A stretch of DNA of 58,166 bases from Methanobacteriota archaeon (lineage in GTDB: Archaea; Halobacteriota; Methanosarcinia; Methanosarcinales; Methanosarcinaceae): the NCBI GenBank assembly GCA_016841265.1, contig JAENZL010000001.1, positions 102,603 to 160,768 on the forward strand, in the 5' to 3' direction. Shown here piece after piece: positions 1 to 7,550 of the stretch; position 1 is the first letter of the stretch, and every line of letters begins with the position of its first letter. Under the pieces are notes generated by a model that was not told the DNA's origin, did no database searches, and saw only the letters and a list, made by a program, of their open reading frames with translations. A program made the translations under genes and the position numbers.

Positions 1-112
1 CAAAACCTTCAACACGAGCGATTCCGTCTCCCTGGCGGGCAATATCTTCAATAGTAACATCGTAGACTTCGCCCTCTTCGATAGGGACAGAGCGACTTTC
101 ATCTCTAAACAT
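1..112 (-). CDS. TRAM domain protein, N-terminal part only
   Basis: Only the first 37 residues are inside the window; the gene runs off the left edge. The visible protein starts MFRDESRSVPIEEGEVYDV and continues with VTIEDIARQGDGIARVEGF, the opening strands of a TRAM (TRM2/MiaB) beta-barrel. Small stand-alone TRAM proteins are common in methanogenic archaea and bind RNA, with chaperone-like roles proposed. The start is the ATG at 110-112, preceded by a purine-rich AAAGGAATGAT ribosome site. A TATA-like stretch lies about 80 bases upstream (around 193-202). The family call rests on the IEDIARQGDGIAR-type motif; the rest of the gene cannot be judged. Confidence 0.8.
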   Translation of the reverse strand, partial: MFRDESRSVPIEEGEVYDVTIEDIARQGDGIARVEGF

Positions 113-630
113 AAAAGATCATTCCTTTAATTTAATTGCTTAATTTCTCTAACTCTTATTAATCAACTCAAAAAAGCTCCATGCGCCAGAAAAGTATAAA
201 ATAGTACTTAGCAAACCAAACTTGAGGAAATCAAATTTAGGAAGTACGCCTCCAACTTTATTAACTGAGCCCCAACAGAGCTTCGGATAAGTCAACTAAC
301 TGGTCATATTCAGATGCACTTGTATATAAGAGTTTGCTTTAACGAAGACAGAATGAACAAATTGGATAATTATGTAAGGCATCGTGAAAATTCCAAACCC
401 TGAAGTTCTGGTTGCCCACTTAATAAAAATATGGAGACATGTGTGAGGGGAGATCTTCCAAAATAAATACAGGTTTAATAAAGATTTCATCCATGAAAAG
501 TCAAATTTCAGACATGAGAAGTAAATTTTCTAACTTGTATATGAAAAAGATGGAGAAAGTGCAGGGAAAAAACAACTATTATACCTGAAAGAACCCAAAG
601 AAATCACAGGTTTTGACATTCGTACCGAAA
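113..630. other. Gene-free stretch between TRAM gene and tRNA
   Basis: This AT-rich stretch holds the promoter side of the leftward TRAM gene and leads up to the tRNA promoter. One 64-codon frame on the minus strand has no ribosome site and no protein-like composition. I see no other feature. Confidence 0.5.
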
Positions 631-638
631 TTTATAAA
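631..638 (+). promoter_or_regulatory. TATA box of tRNA-Lys gene
   Basis: TTTATAAA lies 51 bases before the first base of the tRNA, a plausible archaeal box A position for a tRNA with a short 5' leader. The assignment is by spacing and sequence only. Confidence 0.55.
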
Positions 639-688
639 TAATGGAGATACGTTATGAGGTTCGTTCATTCAGGCAGGAAACAAAGCGT

Positions 689-762
689 GGGCCCGTAGCT
701 TAGTCAGGCAGAGCGACGGACTCTTAATCCGTAGGCCGGGGGTTCAAATCCCTTCGGGCCCG
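689..762 (+). tRNA. tRNA-Lys (anticodon CUU)
   Basis: A full cloverleaf can be drawn. The acceptor stem pairs GGGCCCG (689-695) with CGGGCCC (755-761) and G762 is the discriminator base. The anticodon arm is ACGGA-CTCTTAA-TCCGT, giving anticodon CUU, which reads lysine codon AAG. The T arm GGGGG-TTCAAAT-CCC.. contains the usual GGTTCAAATC box. CCA is not encoded. No intron is present. A T-rich tract (about 784-793) follows after a short GAAGG stem and probably ends transcription. Confidence 0.95.
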
Positions 763-830
763 CTAATTTACTTCCTTTTCTGAAGGGTTTTTTATCAAAA
801 TTACTTTTTTGGCAGAAAGCCTCGTTTTTA

Positions 831-910
831 CTTTCGTTTATCTTTTTGTGTATTTTTGCCTATCTTTTCGTTTATCTTTTTGTGTATTTTTGCTTATCTT
901 TTCGTTAATC
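831..910. repeat. 34-bp T-rich tandem repeat, about 2.4 copies
   Basis: Copies start at about 831, 864 and 898. The unit contains CTTTTCGTTTATC followed by TTTTTGTGTATTTTTGC. It lies downstream of the tRNA and may help termination; no other role is visible. Confidence 0.75.
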
Positions 911-1092
911 CATTATCTGTCTTTTTCCTTCAACTACCGCCCCAAAAAACCTTTTTGAGGAAAAATCAATCTGAAATATAAATAGAAGAAGTGCATTTTA
1001 TCCCACAATCTCATGGAAATTCATTGAATTTTCAAGAGGGAGACTACGGTTTAATAATTTATATTCTTAAACAGCGTCTCAATGAAACTGGA

Positions 1093-1148
1093 CACTATCA
1101 CTTTAAACACTATCACTTTAAACACTATCACTTCAAACACTATCACTG
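1093..1148. repeat. 15-bp tandem repeat before the RHH regulator
   Basis: The unit CACTATCACTTTAAA occurs 3.7 times (1093, 1108, 1123 with one change, 1138 partial) and ends in the ribosome binding site of the following regulator gene. It could be an operator array for that regulator or simple slippage. Confidence 0.85.
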
Positions 1149-1161
1149 GAGCGTGACCCTG

Positions 1162-1332
1162 ATGCCAAAAGTAAGCGTTGAAATCCCCCAGGAACTCCTG
1201 GAAGACCTGAACAAACATGTGGGAGAAAACAAAAAATTCGTGAACCAATCCGATGCTATTCGAACCGCTATCCGGAAAATGCTTGACCTGATGGACGAAA
1301 TCGATCGAAGGCACGGCAGGTTGAATGACTGA
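1162..1332 (+). CDS. CopG/ribbon-helix-helix transcriptional regulator
   Basis: This 56-residue protein, beginning MPKVSVEIPQELLEDLNKHV, matches the ribbon-helix-helix fold. An N-terminal beta strand (VSVEIP) is followed by helix A (ELLEDLNKHVGEN) and helix B (NQSDAIRTAIRKMLDLMDEID). Such proteins dimerise and insert the paired strands into the DNA major groove. I chose the ATG at 1162 because GGAG (1148-1151) lies ten bases upstream and residues before it are only translated repeat (HYHFKHYHFK). A longer open frame back to 991 has no family similarity. Targets are unknown; four copies of a 15-bp repeat lie immediately upstream. No partner toxin gene is adjacent. Confidence 0.85.
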   Translation: MPKVSVEIPQELLEDLNKHVGENKKFVNQSDAIRTAIRKMLDLMDEIDRRHGRLND

Positions 1333-1506
1333 AAAAAGAATGAAAACGAGAGTGAAAAAACATAATTTTAAAAACCTGTTAAATATTTAAAACTTCACCC
1401 CTTTATTTCCACTGTGTTTCGGTAACCAGTGCCTAATTTTTCAGAGAAGATGCAAATATGCAAGGTTTCCACTGGAAAAAATAAGTATTCAGAGGAACGT
1501 GCATCG

Positions 1507-2541
1507 TTACAGGCATTCCCTGAAATCATTGATACCCTGAGCCACGTTTGAGAGCAGCATGAAAGCTATCTTCTGGTTCGGCCAGGAACCGAGCCCGCAG
1601 TCGGGCCCGACGTATTTGATAAGGTCTCCGAAACGCCTGTAAGCAATCCTGAGCCGCTTTGTAATCACCTGTGGGGTCTCAAGTTCCGTGACGATTTCGG
1701 ACAGGTACTCCTGCTCCTTCCAGACGTTTGTGTTGTACTTTTCATTCAGGGCTCCTGCAAGGGTGTATATATCAGTCCTGGCAACCCCGACGCGCAGGAA
1801 AGAGTCCGTGTCTTCAAGAACTTTTTTGTATATAAGGTCCATATAAGAAGGCGTACCTGCAGATTCCATACCGATGACATTAATGGTTGGGGTCTCACAG
1901 GCAAGGTTGTAGTAGAGGGCAGAATGGAGGTGGATTTCCACGTCAGCACCCCATTTGCTCGCAGCCTTCGAGCAATCGGTGAGGGCAGAAATGATCTGAT
2001 CATTATCAAAAGCAAGTTCAGGGTTCAGCCCGATGCTGGGCTCGTCAATGGAGACCGTGGCAATTTTGAAGTTCTTTGCCGATTTCATGGAATTGCGGAC
2101 GAATTTATTAACATTTTTTGCAAAAATAGAGTAAATATCCGCATAATTCGTCCCCCCGAATTCCTTGAGGTAGAGTTCGGCAGGCCCGGTCACGCAGATC
2201 CTGACCTGCAGGGTTTCCCCGAATTTTTCTTTGTAAGCCTTTGCAACACTTTCTATGGCATCAAGCTCTTCGATCCTGGCACAGTCAAGCTTTACTTCAA
2301 AAGGCCCATCGCAGCAGCTCTCATCCCGGATCACCTTCAGAAACTGCTCATTCATGTCCTGGTACTGGGGATAGGTGGGGACCTGCACTCCCGCATCAAT
2401 TTTCTGCTGGAAAGCGTTATTAATAACCGCAAAAAGTTTTTCATCATCCTCCCTCGTCTTAAAGGCGTTCTGGACCCATTCCTTACTCACGCCATCGGGG
2501 AGGGGGTAACTCCCGATATCGTCAAAGATGATTTCTTCCAT
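1507..2541 (-). CDS. MetE-core-like methyltransferase, paralog 1
   Basis: This 344-residue protein is a stand-alone version of the catalytic half of cobalamin-independent methionine synthase. Landmarks are GSYPLPDG near residue 10, SIDEPS at 165-169, EIHLHS at 203-207, VIGMES with Glu226 and GPDCGLGSWP with Cys315. In E. coli MetE the zinc is held by His641, Cys643, Glu665 and Cys726. Here His, Glu and the last Cys are found, but the Cys two residues after the His is Ala. Core enzymes of this kind in methanogens are thought to take methyl groups from corrinoid proteins. Whether this one makes methionine is uncertain because of the missing ligand. It is downstream of, and clearly paralogous to, the gene at 2707-3750 on the same strand. 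Confidence 0.8.
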   Translation of the reverse strand: MEEIIFDDIGSYPLPDGVSKEWVQNAFKTREDDEKLFAVINNAFQQKIDAGVQVPTYPQYQDMNEQFLKVIRDESCCDGPFEVKLDCARIEELDAIESVAKAYKEKFGETLQVRICVTGPAELYLKEFGGTNYADIYSIFAKNVNKFVRNSMKSAKNFKIATVSIDEPSIGLNPELAFDNDQIISALTDCSKAASKWGADVEIHLHSALYYNLACETPTINVIGMESAGTPSYMDLIYKKVLEDTDSFLRVGVARTDIYTLAGALNEKYNTNVWKEQEYLSEIVTELETPQVITKRLRIAYRRFGDLIKYVGPDCGLGSWPNQKIAFMLLSNVAQGINDFRECL

Positions 2542-2636
2542 GCCCAGTTAGTATGCCTTGAAGGATTTAAAATTATTGGGAAAACGTCATAATTATAAAA
2601 AAAAGGATGTGGAAATAGAAAAGCCCTGAAAATCCG

Positions 2637-2694
2637 AAAAAGCGAAAAAGAAAAAGAAAAAGCGAAAAAGAAAAAGAAAAAAAGAAAAAAGGAA
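2637..2694. repeat. Purine-only low-complexity tract
   Basis: Runs of AAAAAG and AAAAAGC fill the gap between the two MetE-like genes. Read from the minus strand it is a pyrimidine tract following the stop of the upstream paralog and could act as a T-rich terminator. Confidence 0.6.
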
Positions 2695-2706
2695 GGATTG
2701 GAAATT

Positions 2707-3750
2707 TTATTCCTTGCCCCTGTTTTCAGCGTTAAACGCATCAATTCCTTTTGCCGTATTCTCAAGCAATTTGAACGCAAGTTCCTGGTCCGGCCAGAAA
2801 GCAAGGCCGCAATCCGGGCTTGCGTACCTGATCCGGTCCCCAAGGACAGCCCAAGCTGTATCAAGCCTCTTCTTTATGACTTCCGGGGTTTCCATTTCAG
2901 TGACGATCTTTTGCATATGCTCCTTTTCCTTCCAGGCATTGACCTCATACTTTTCGTTGATGGCACCGATGAGGTTTCCAATATCGGTCCTAGAAACCCC
3001 TAGCCTGACATAGGTACCTGAAGCCTCCAGATACTCCCTGTCGAAGAGGTCAAGATAAGAAGGAGTTGCTGCATATTCCACCCCGATAACGTTTATCGGA
3101 GTTTCACAGACGACCTTATACTTTAAGGGAGAATGCAGGTGGATCTCCACATCAGCTCCCTGCTGCCTGGCATAGGTGGAAGCCAGGGTAAGCGCAGAAA
3201 CGATGTCAGGATCAAAGAACTGGATCCGGTCGTTCATCCCCAGGCTCGGTTCGTCCAGGGCAACGACCTTGATCTTGAAATTCTTTGCAGTCTCAAAAGC
3301 CTTCCTGACAAAGCGGTCAATATTCAGGGCCATGTAGTGGTAAGCGTCCCTGAACATGGTAGCTCCGAAAGCCTGGAGATAAAGGTCAGTGGGGCCCGCC
3401 ACGCAGACCCTGACTTCCAGGGTTTCGCCTGTCTCCTCCTTATACCGCTTTGCGACCTCGTCAATGATCTCAAGCTCAAGGAGCTTAGCGTTCTCCTCTT
3501 TTAGGACATAGGGCTCATAGCAGTTCTTTTCATCCTTGATGATATCCAGGAACTGCCCGATCATGTCCCGGTACTGGGGATAAGTGGGGACATGGATTCC
3601 TATATCGATTTTCCTCTGGAAAGCCTCCCTGACAAGGGAAAAAAGCTTTTCATCTTCAGCCCTTGACTCCGCAGCAGCCTTGAACCAATCCCTTGTAACA
3701 CCCTCAGGGACCGGGAGGCTGCCTCCGTCGATAAATGTGACGTCCTGCAT
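2707..3750 (-). CDS. MetE-core-like methyltransferase, paralog 2
   Basis: This 347-residue protein shares its whole length and all landmarks with the downstream neighbour: a GGSLPVPEG start in place of GSYPLPDG, ALDEPSLG, EIHLHSPL, VIGVEYA and SPDCGLAFWP. As in its partner the first His, the Glu and the last Cys of the MetE zinc site are present, but the Cys expected two residues after the His is Pro. Gene order on the minus strand puts it first of the pair, 165 bases ahead of the second. The start ATG at 3750 is preceded by an AT-rich stretch. The protein is probably cytoplasmic and a corrinoid- or pterin-linked methyltransferase; the substrate cannot be named from sequence. Confidence 0.8.
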   Translation of the reverse strand: MQDVTFIDGGSLPVPEGVTRDWFKAAAESRAEDEKLFSLVREAFQRKIDIGIHVPTYPQYRDMIGQFLDIIKDEKNCYEPYVLKEENAKLLELEIIDEVAKRYKEETGETLEVRVCVAGPTDLYLQAFGATMFRDAYHYMALNIDRFVRKAFETAKNFKIKVVALDEPSLGMNDRIQFFDPDIVSALTLASTYARQQGADVEIHLHSPLKYKVVCETPINVIGVEYAATPSYLDLFDREYLEASGTYVRLGVSRTDIGNLIGAINEKYEVNAWKEKEHMQKIVTEMETPEVIKKRLDTAWAVLGDRIRYASPDCGLAFWPDQELAFKLLENTAKGIDAFNAENRGKE

Positions 3751-4086
3751 ATTTAGTATTTAATATGTTAGCCTGTATTATAACTATTGGAATTGTTCCG
3801 GCCAAGAAGTGTGTCGTGAAAGTTTAGAAGTGGAGAGACTTTGTTCAGGGAATCCGTTAAAGCATCCGTTTTAAAATATTCTGACCAGTTTCCGGTCCAA
3901 ACTTCCCGGAAATCATATAAGTTTGATTATTTTTCGTTAAGGAATTGGTCTGCAAAGCCATCAGTCATTTCAATGAGAGTGTCTCTTTTTTGTTTGACCA
4001 GTTCTCGATAGCTCGTGCCCAGCGTTCTCCATAAAAATTGACTGAAATAACCTGAAAAGCCGCATAAAAAACGTTACATCAAGCTT
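3751..4086. other. Intergenic, promoter side of MetE-like pair
   Basis: AT-rich stretch between the MetE-like pair and the toxin gene. It must hold the promoter of the leftward pair. I see no repeat, RNA or coding signal. Confidence 0.4.
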
Positions 4087-4338
4087 TCATTTGTAAATTT
4101 CCCTTCGGTGCCCGACTTTAAGTACGAGTATCACCAGAATGCTGCCCTGAATCTCCAGAACCACCCTGTAGTCACCTACTCTCAGCCGGTAATTTGGAGA
4201 CCCAACAAGTTTTGTCACATAACGGTAAGGATCTTCCTGAAGCTCCGAAACTTTACGGAAAATTCGTTTTGCTAGCTGACGGTCCAGTTTTCTAAGCTGC
4301 TCTGCCGCAGGTTCGGACCAGATGATTTGAAAACGCAT
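4087..4338 (-). CDS. RelE/ParE-family toxin
   Basis: This 83-residue basic protein begins MRFQIIWSEPAAEQLRKLD and has the RelE pattern: strand, two helices (AAEQLRKLDRQLAKRIFRKVSEL), then strands ending with YRLRVGDYRVVLEIQ and LVLKVGHRREIYK. RelE proteins cleave mRNA in the ribosome. The conserved RVGDYRV and the C-terminal GHRREIY are typical of archaeal and bacterial members. I chose the ATG at 4338 over an in-frame TTG at 4362 because it has GGGG a few bases upstream and starts at the family's first strand. It begins 13 bases after the antitoxin stop codon, so the two are translated from one message. Confidence 0.88.
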   Translation of the reverse strand: MRFQIIWSEPAAEQLRKLDRQLAKRIFRKVSELQEDPYRYVTKLVGSPNYRLRVGDYRVVLEIQGSILVILVLKVGHRREIYK

Positions 4339-4351
4339 CAGAACCCCATTC

Positions 4352-4576
4352 TCAGAATCCAAGTTCTTCTTTCAGTTTTTCGTGCGTTATGTACCTGCCT
4401 TCTTCAACCGCTTTTCGGGCAAGTTCGATTTCTTTTTTTGTCTCTTCGTTCAGTTCCTGGACCTCTTCTATCAGCCTTTCCAGGACGTCATTGTAGGTTT
4501 CCCGTTTGTAGATTTTCATGCGTTCCAGAACTTCTTTCGTGCTCTGTTTAACCTGGATGGTCGTCGTTTCAGCCAT
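4352..4576 (-). CDS. Antitoxin of the RelE pair
   Basis: This 74-residue acidic protein begins MAETTTIQVKQSTKEVLERM. The N-terminal strand TTTIQVK followed by two helices fits a ribbon-helix-helix or related DNA-binding arm, and the rest is a charged helix (EEVQELNEETKKEIELARKA) that would wrap the toxin. Antitoxins of this layout normally repress their own operon. The start codon lies only about 27 bases from a TATAAG-containing palindrome and no ribosome site precedes it, which suggests a leaderless or near-leaderless transcript. The toxin gene follows directly. Confidence 0.82.
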   Translation of the reverse strand: MAETTTIQVKQSTKEVLERMKIYKRETYNDVLERLIEEVQELNEETKKEIELARKAVEEGRYITHEKLKEELGF

Positions 4577-4601
4577 ATTTAGTTTTATGCAAGGTTTTTA
4601 C

Positions 4602-4627
4602 TTATAAGTTGCTATAGCTGCTTATAA
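4602..4627 (-). promoter_or_regulatory. Nested palindrome over the toxin/antitoxin promoter
   Basis: TTATAAG and CTTATAA are inverted copies placed 2 bases either side of a perfect GCTATAGC palindrome; only the two-base spacers break the symmetry. The left arm contains the likely TATA box, 26-32 bases before the antitoxin start. This is the expected place and form for an autoregulatory operator. Confidence 0.6.
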
Positions 4628-4676
4628 CAAATTATAGCTGGAAAAGGAATAAGGCAATTTAAGATTGATTGGAGAT

Positions 4677-4770
4677 CTTATCCAAAGCTACCAAAATGCC
4701 GCACTTAACCGTTTTTGTCCCGTTCGCTTGCGAACGGTCTTTCCCACGCCAAAAACTAAAATGAAAAAAG
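4677..4770 (+). repeat. Dispersed hairpin element, copy 1
   Basis: A perfect 8-bp stem CCGTTCGC / GCGAACGG with TT loop lies at 4720-4737. It is preceded by a conserved ACCAAAATGCC..CCGTTTTTG block and followed by CTTTCCC and an A-rich tail. It aligns over about 80 bases with copy 2 at 7384 and, inverted, with copy 3 at 11151. It sits just 3' of the last of the three recombinase-like genes. Confidence 0.8.
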
Positions 4771-4829
4771 AGGATACCGACATACCGGAAAACAAAATTT
4801 GCAGCTTACACACGAAACCTGACAAACGA

Positions 4830-5579
4830 TCAATACTCAGAAAGCGGATACACACCCGTGCTCCCACTGATCCTCCACACATCCCCTTGCTTTCCTATCC
4901 TGAGCACAACCGTCCAGCCAACCCTGGACATGGAACTGATTTCTCCGGAGACGAAAACAGGCCCTATAAGTTCCCCTGAACCCAGAAAATCCTCAAGCCA
5001 TAATTTTCCGGGCTCGATTTTTTTGATGGTGAAGCGGCTGTTCAGCTCTTCCGTGTACTTCCCGCGCGGAGACTTGGTGGCATACTCTGACATCAGCTTG
5101 CTCACTTCCATTGTTGCCGGGAGATCGGCCTTGAGCTCGTTTACACGCTCGTTTGTTTTCTCATACACTTCATCGGCCATGTAACCCTTCTCATGCATCC
5201 ATTGCACCAGCTTGTGCATGACCCTGCCCACAACTTTCAGGAAGTTTTTGCTGGTTGCCGCGTTCAGGATGACGTATTCACCGAGGAAGCTCTCTATTTC
5301 CCTGAACCCTATGTGCCCGGGGCCGAAGATTTCACAGTACTCAGTGCCTCCCTCTTCATAAAGTTCCTCGAACAGTTCCCGATCTTCCTCTGTCAGGCCC
5401 TCCTCTTCCAGACGCTCCATGCCGTAAAAGTCGAGGAAACGCTCAAAATATCTCATCGCAGTTTCATATCCGGAATAGGACTGAGGCTTAAGGTTTTGTT
5501 TTTGCTCGGCCAGGAATTCCTCTAGAATTTGCTTTATTTTCGGCTCACTTTCCGAAGAATTTTCAGATTTACAGGTCAT
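4830..5579 (-). CDS. Recombinase N-terminal-domain-like protein, paralog A
   Basis: This 249-residue protein is of an uncharacterised family; three tandem copies lie in this window. Residues 13-50 (IKQILEEFLAEQKQNLKPQ then SYSGYETAMRYFERFLDFYG) and about 95-145 (IESFLGEYVIL to VQWMHEKGYM) resemble the two halves of the core-binding domain of tyrosine recombinases, separated by an acidic insert. The C-terminal 80 residues do not contain the catalytic Arg/His/Tyr domain. They carry a conserved module: KIEPGKLWLEDF, IGPVFVSGEISS, VGW, then a Trp-Arg-Ile strand. The ATG at 5579 was chosen because GGAGGT lies five bases upstream; a TTG at 5603 is open but unneeded. No function is claimed. Confidence 0.78.
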   Translation of the reverse strand: MTCKSENSSESEPKIKQILEEFLAEQKQNLKPQSYSGYETAMRYFERFLDFYGMERLEEEGLTEEDRELFEELYEEGGTEYCEIFGPGHIGFREIESFLGEYVILNAATSKNFLKVVGRVMHKLVQWMHEKGYMADEVYEKTNERVNELKADLPATMEVSKLMSEYATKSPRGKYTEELNSRFTIKKIEPGKLWLEDFLGSGELIGPVFVSGEISSMSRVGWTVVLRIGKQGDVWRISGSTGVYPLSEY

Positions 5580-5647
5580 ATTACCTCCATTTCCACTGCC
5601 CAAGATCCTTTATTTACTGTATCTGTTGTGAACTATAAAAACTTCAA

Positions 5648-6358
5648 TCACATAGGATAAATAAACCCGGCCTGCTGAATCCTCCACCCCTTTTCGGTCT
5701 TCAAAAGCCGGAGCGAAATCCTCCAGCCCACCTTGCACCCGGAACTGGCCTCCCTGGGAACAGGAACCGGCCCAATACAGTGCATGGGAGTCGGATAGCC
5801 CTTGAGCCACAACTTCCCGGGTTCAATTTTTGCGATTTCGAAAAAATCCCCGATATCCTTTGTATAAGGGACCTTGACCGGATGGGCCTCCGCGTAATCA
5901 TAGATCAGATCAGACACTCCTATGACCTTCGGTAGATCGGCCTTAAGCTGCTTTACAAGCGGTTCAGCATATTCATACCCTTCATCCATCATGTAGCCAC
6001 TTTCGTGCAACCATTTAAACAGTTTGTACGTGACCCGGCCAACAGACTCCATGACAGTCCTGATGCCTGCAATTCTCCGAACCATGAATTCTGCAAGAAA
6101 ATCGGATATTTCCGTGAAGGTGAGATGTTCAGACCCAAAAATATCACAGAACTCCCTGTCTTCATTAAGGTTAAGATCTTCGTAGCGTTTTTCTTCTTCG
6201 CTACTCAAAAAATGATAGGCATACTCATTGAGGTACATCTTGAGATAATCGACTGTATCCACATATTCGGAATATGTTCTGGACTTGAGACGGTTTCGAT
6301 GTTCACCCAAAAACTCCTCTAAAATTTCCTGAATTGTTTTTGCAGATTCGGTTTTCAT
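5648..6358 (-). CDS. Recombinase N-terminal-domain-like protein, paralog B
   Basis: This 236-residue protein is the middle member of the tandem triplet. It opens MKTESAKTIQEILEEFLG and continues with RLKSRTYSEYVDTVDYL, the integrase-like first helix pair. FCDIFGSEHLTFTEISDFL and VTYKLFKWLHESGYM correspond to the second half. The C-terminal module is conserved (AKIEPGKLWLKGY, IGPVPVPREASS, KVGWRISLRL, WRIQQAGFIYP). A good ribosome site GGGAG lies just before the ATG. The tyrosine-recombinase catalytic residues are absent. It is probably co-transcribed with its flanking paralogs, spacing 68 and 89 bases. Confidence 0.78.
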   Translation of the reverse strand: MKTESAKTIQEILEEFLGEHRNRLKSRTYSEYVDTVDYLKMYLNEYAYHFLSSEEEKRYEDLNLNEDREFCDIFGSEHLTFTEISDFLAEFMVRRIAGIRTVMESVGRVTYKLFKWLHESGYMMDEGYEYAEPLVKQLKADLPKVIGVSDLIYDYAEAHPVKVPYTKDIGDFFEIAKIEPGKLWLKGYPTPMHCIGPVPVPREASSGCKVGWRISLRLLKTEKGWRIQQAGFIYPM

Positions 6359-6447
6359 ACACTCCCTCTTTCGGTTCTTTCCGTTCTCCCTTTTCCCTCG
6401 AATATCTGAAGGGCAGCGTTCAACAATTCAGAAAGGACACGAACTTT

Positions 6448-7161
6448 TCAGTAAGGACAGCGCGAAAAAACCTTTTCGACATAAGTTATCTGCCAGAAAT
6501 CCCCGGTTTTTACTATTCCGAAATTAAGGTACCAGCCTACCTTTGCCAGCGAACTTGCCTCTTCCGAAACAATGACAGGCCCGATTTCCCTGTGAGGGTC
6601 CAGGTAATCCTCCACCCACAGCTTTCCGGGTTCAATCCTCATGATCTCGAAGTCTCCTGCTTTCCAGTCGGGATTCTCTTCGACCGGATGTGCATCCACA
6701 TAATCGCAGAGCTCAAGCCCGAATTCCCGGACCTGGGAAGTAGCTTTTTTCTTCTTTTCCCTGATACCCCCTACAACTTTGGCAAGTTCACTGTAATGGT
6801 CAGGCTCAACGTAAGCTTTTTCATGAGCCCAGGGCAGGAATTTACGGAAAAAACGCCTGGAAGTTTCAACAAAAGTTGCACTCGCTCCAAAATCGTTAAT
6901 CAGATAGTCCTCAAGGAGGTATTCAATATCATAAGCTGAGATGTAAGCAAGGTCAAAAATCTGGCAGTATTCTTTGTGCTCGTTCTTCTGCTTCTCTTCA
7001 TAGAGAATCTTATCTTCTTCATATAGCTCGTCAGGGACACAATCATCCAGATACTCCTCGAAAAGCGAGATTAAATTTTCATAATCCCGACAGGTCCGGG
7101 GACTCCTGCTGCGCCTCTGCTCTGTTAAAAATTCCTGGAAAGCTTCTTTTATCGTCTTCAT
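6448..7161 (-). CDS. Recombinase N-terminal-domain-like protein, paralog C
   Basis: This 237-residue protein is the first gene of the triplet in transcription order. It starts MKTIKEAFQEFLTEQRRSR followed by SPRTCRDYENLISLFEEYL, the best match of the three to a recombinase core-binding start. The middle has YCQIFDLAYISAYDIEYLL and RRFFRKFLPWAHEKAYV. The C-terminal module again has RIEPGKLWVEDY, IGPVIVSEEASS, KVGW and WQITYVEKVF. It is the most diverged copy. No transposase or catalytic recombinase gene is nearby. The family is unrecognised beyond these motifs. Confidence 0.78.
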   Translation of the reverse strand: MKTIKEAFQEFLTEQRRSRSPRTCRDYENLISLFEEYLDDCVPDELYEEDKILYEEKQKNEHKEYCQIFDLAYISAYDIEYLLEDYLINDFGASATFVETSRRFFRKFLPWAHEKAYVEPDHYSELAKVVGGIREKKKKATSQVREFGLELCDYVDAHPVEENPDWKAGDFEIMRIEPGKLWVEDYLDPHREIGPVIVSEEASSLAKVGWYLNFGIVKTGDFWQITYVEKVFSRCPY

Positions 7162-7383
7162 GGCATCTCTAAAGGGTTATCGTCTTTTCTGCTTTTTCAG
7201 GGTTTGGATGATTTTGGAAGTTTCGGGCCTTTCAGCCATCGCAAGAACAACAGGAACGCCTTTTTGAAACTTCCGGCCAGCTTTTTACCAACAAACCTGC
7301 AAGCCTATCTATAAACTTTAAACTGCCCTTTGTTTCGAGTGGAACTTCAAGCCAACACTGCGTTGACAGATTGCTTTTTGATC

Positions 7384-7490
7384 TTTACCGGAACAACCAG
7401 AATGGCGTATCTGGCCGTTTTTGCCTCCGTTCACTTGTGAACGGCCTTTCCCGATATAAAACAAAAAGAGTTAAAATAAAAAAAGAATAA
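7384..7490 (+). repeat. Dispersed hairpin element, copy 2
   Basis: The stem CCGTTCAC / GTGAACGG with TT loop is at 7427-7444. Against copy 1 the stem differs by one base on each arm, and the two changes restore pairing (G-C to A-T). The upstream block ACCAGAATGGCG..GCCGTTTTTG and the downstream CCTTTCCC plus A-rich tail also match copy 1. It lies just 5' of paralog C. Confidence 0.82.
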
Positions 7491-7542
7491 AATTTTCTGG
7501 CATCTAAACAGATAAGCTTTATTGGTATATATTTTGATAAAA

Positions 7543-7550
7543 TTTATAAA
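7543..7550 (+). promoter_or_regulatory. TATA box of the 7600 gene
   Basis: TTTATAAA lies 50 bases before the chosen ATG, with a purine-rich ribosome site (GGTGGG) in between. Spacing fits an archaeal promoter with a short leader. Confidence 0.5.
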
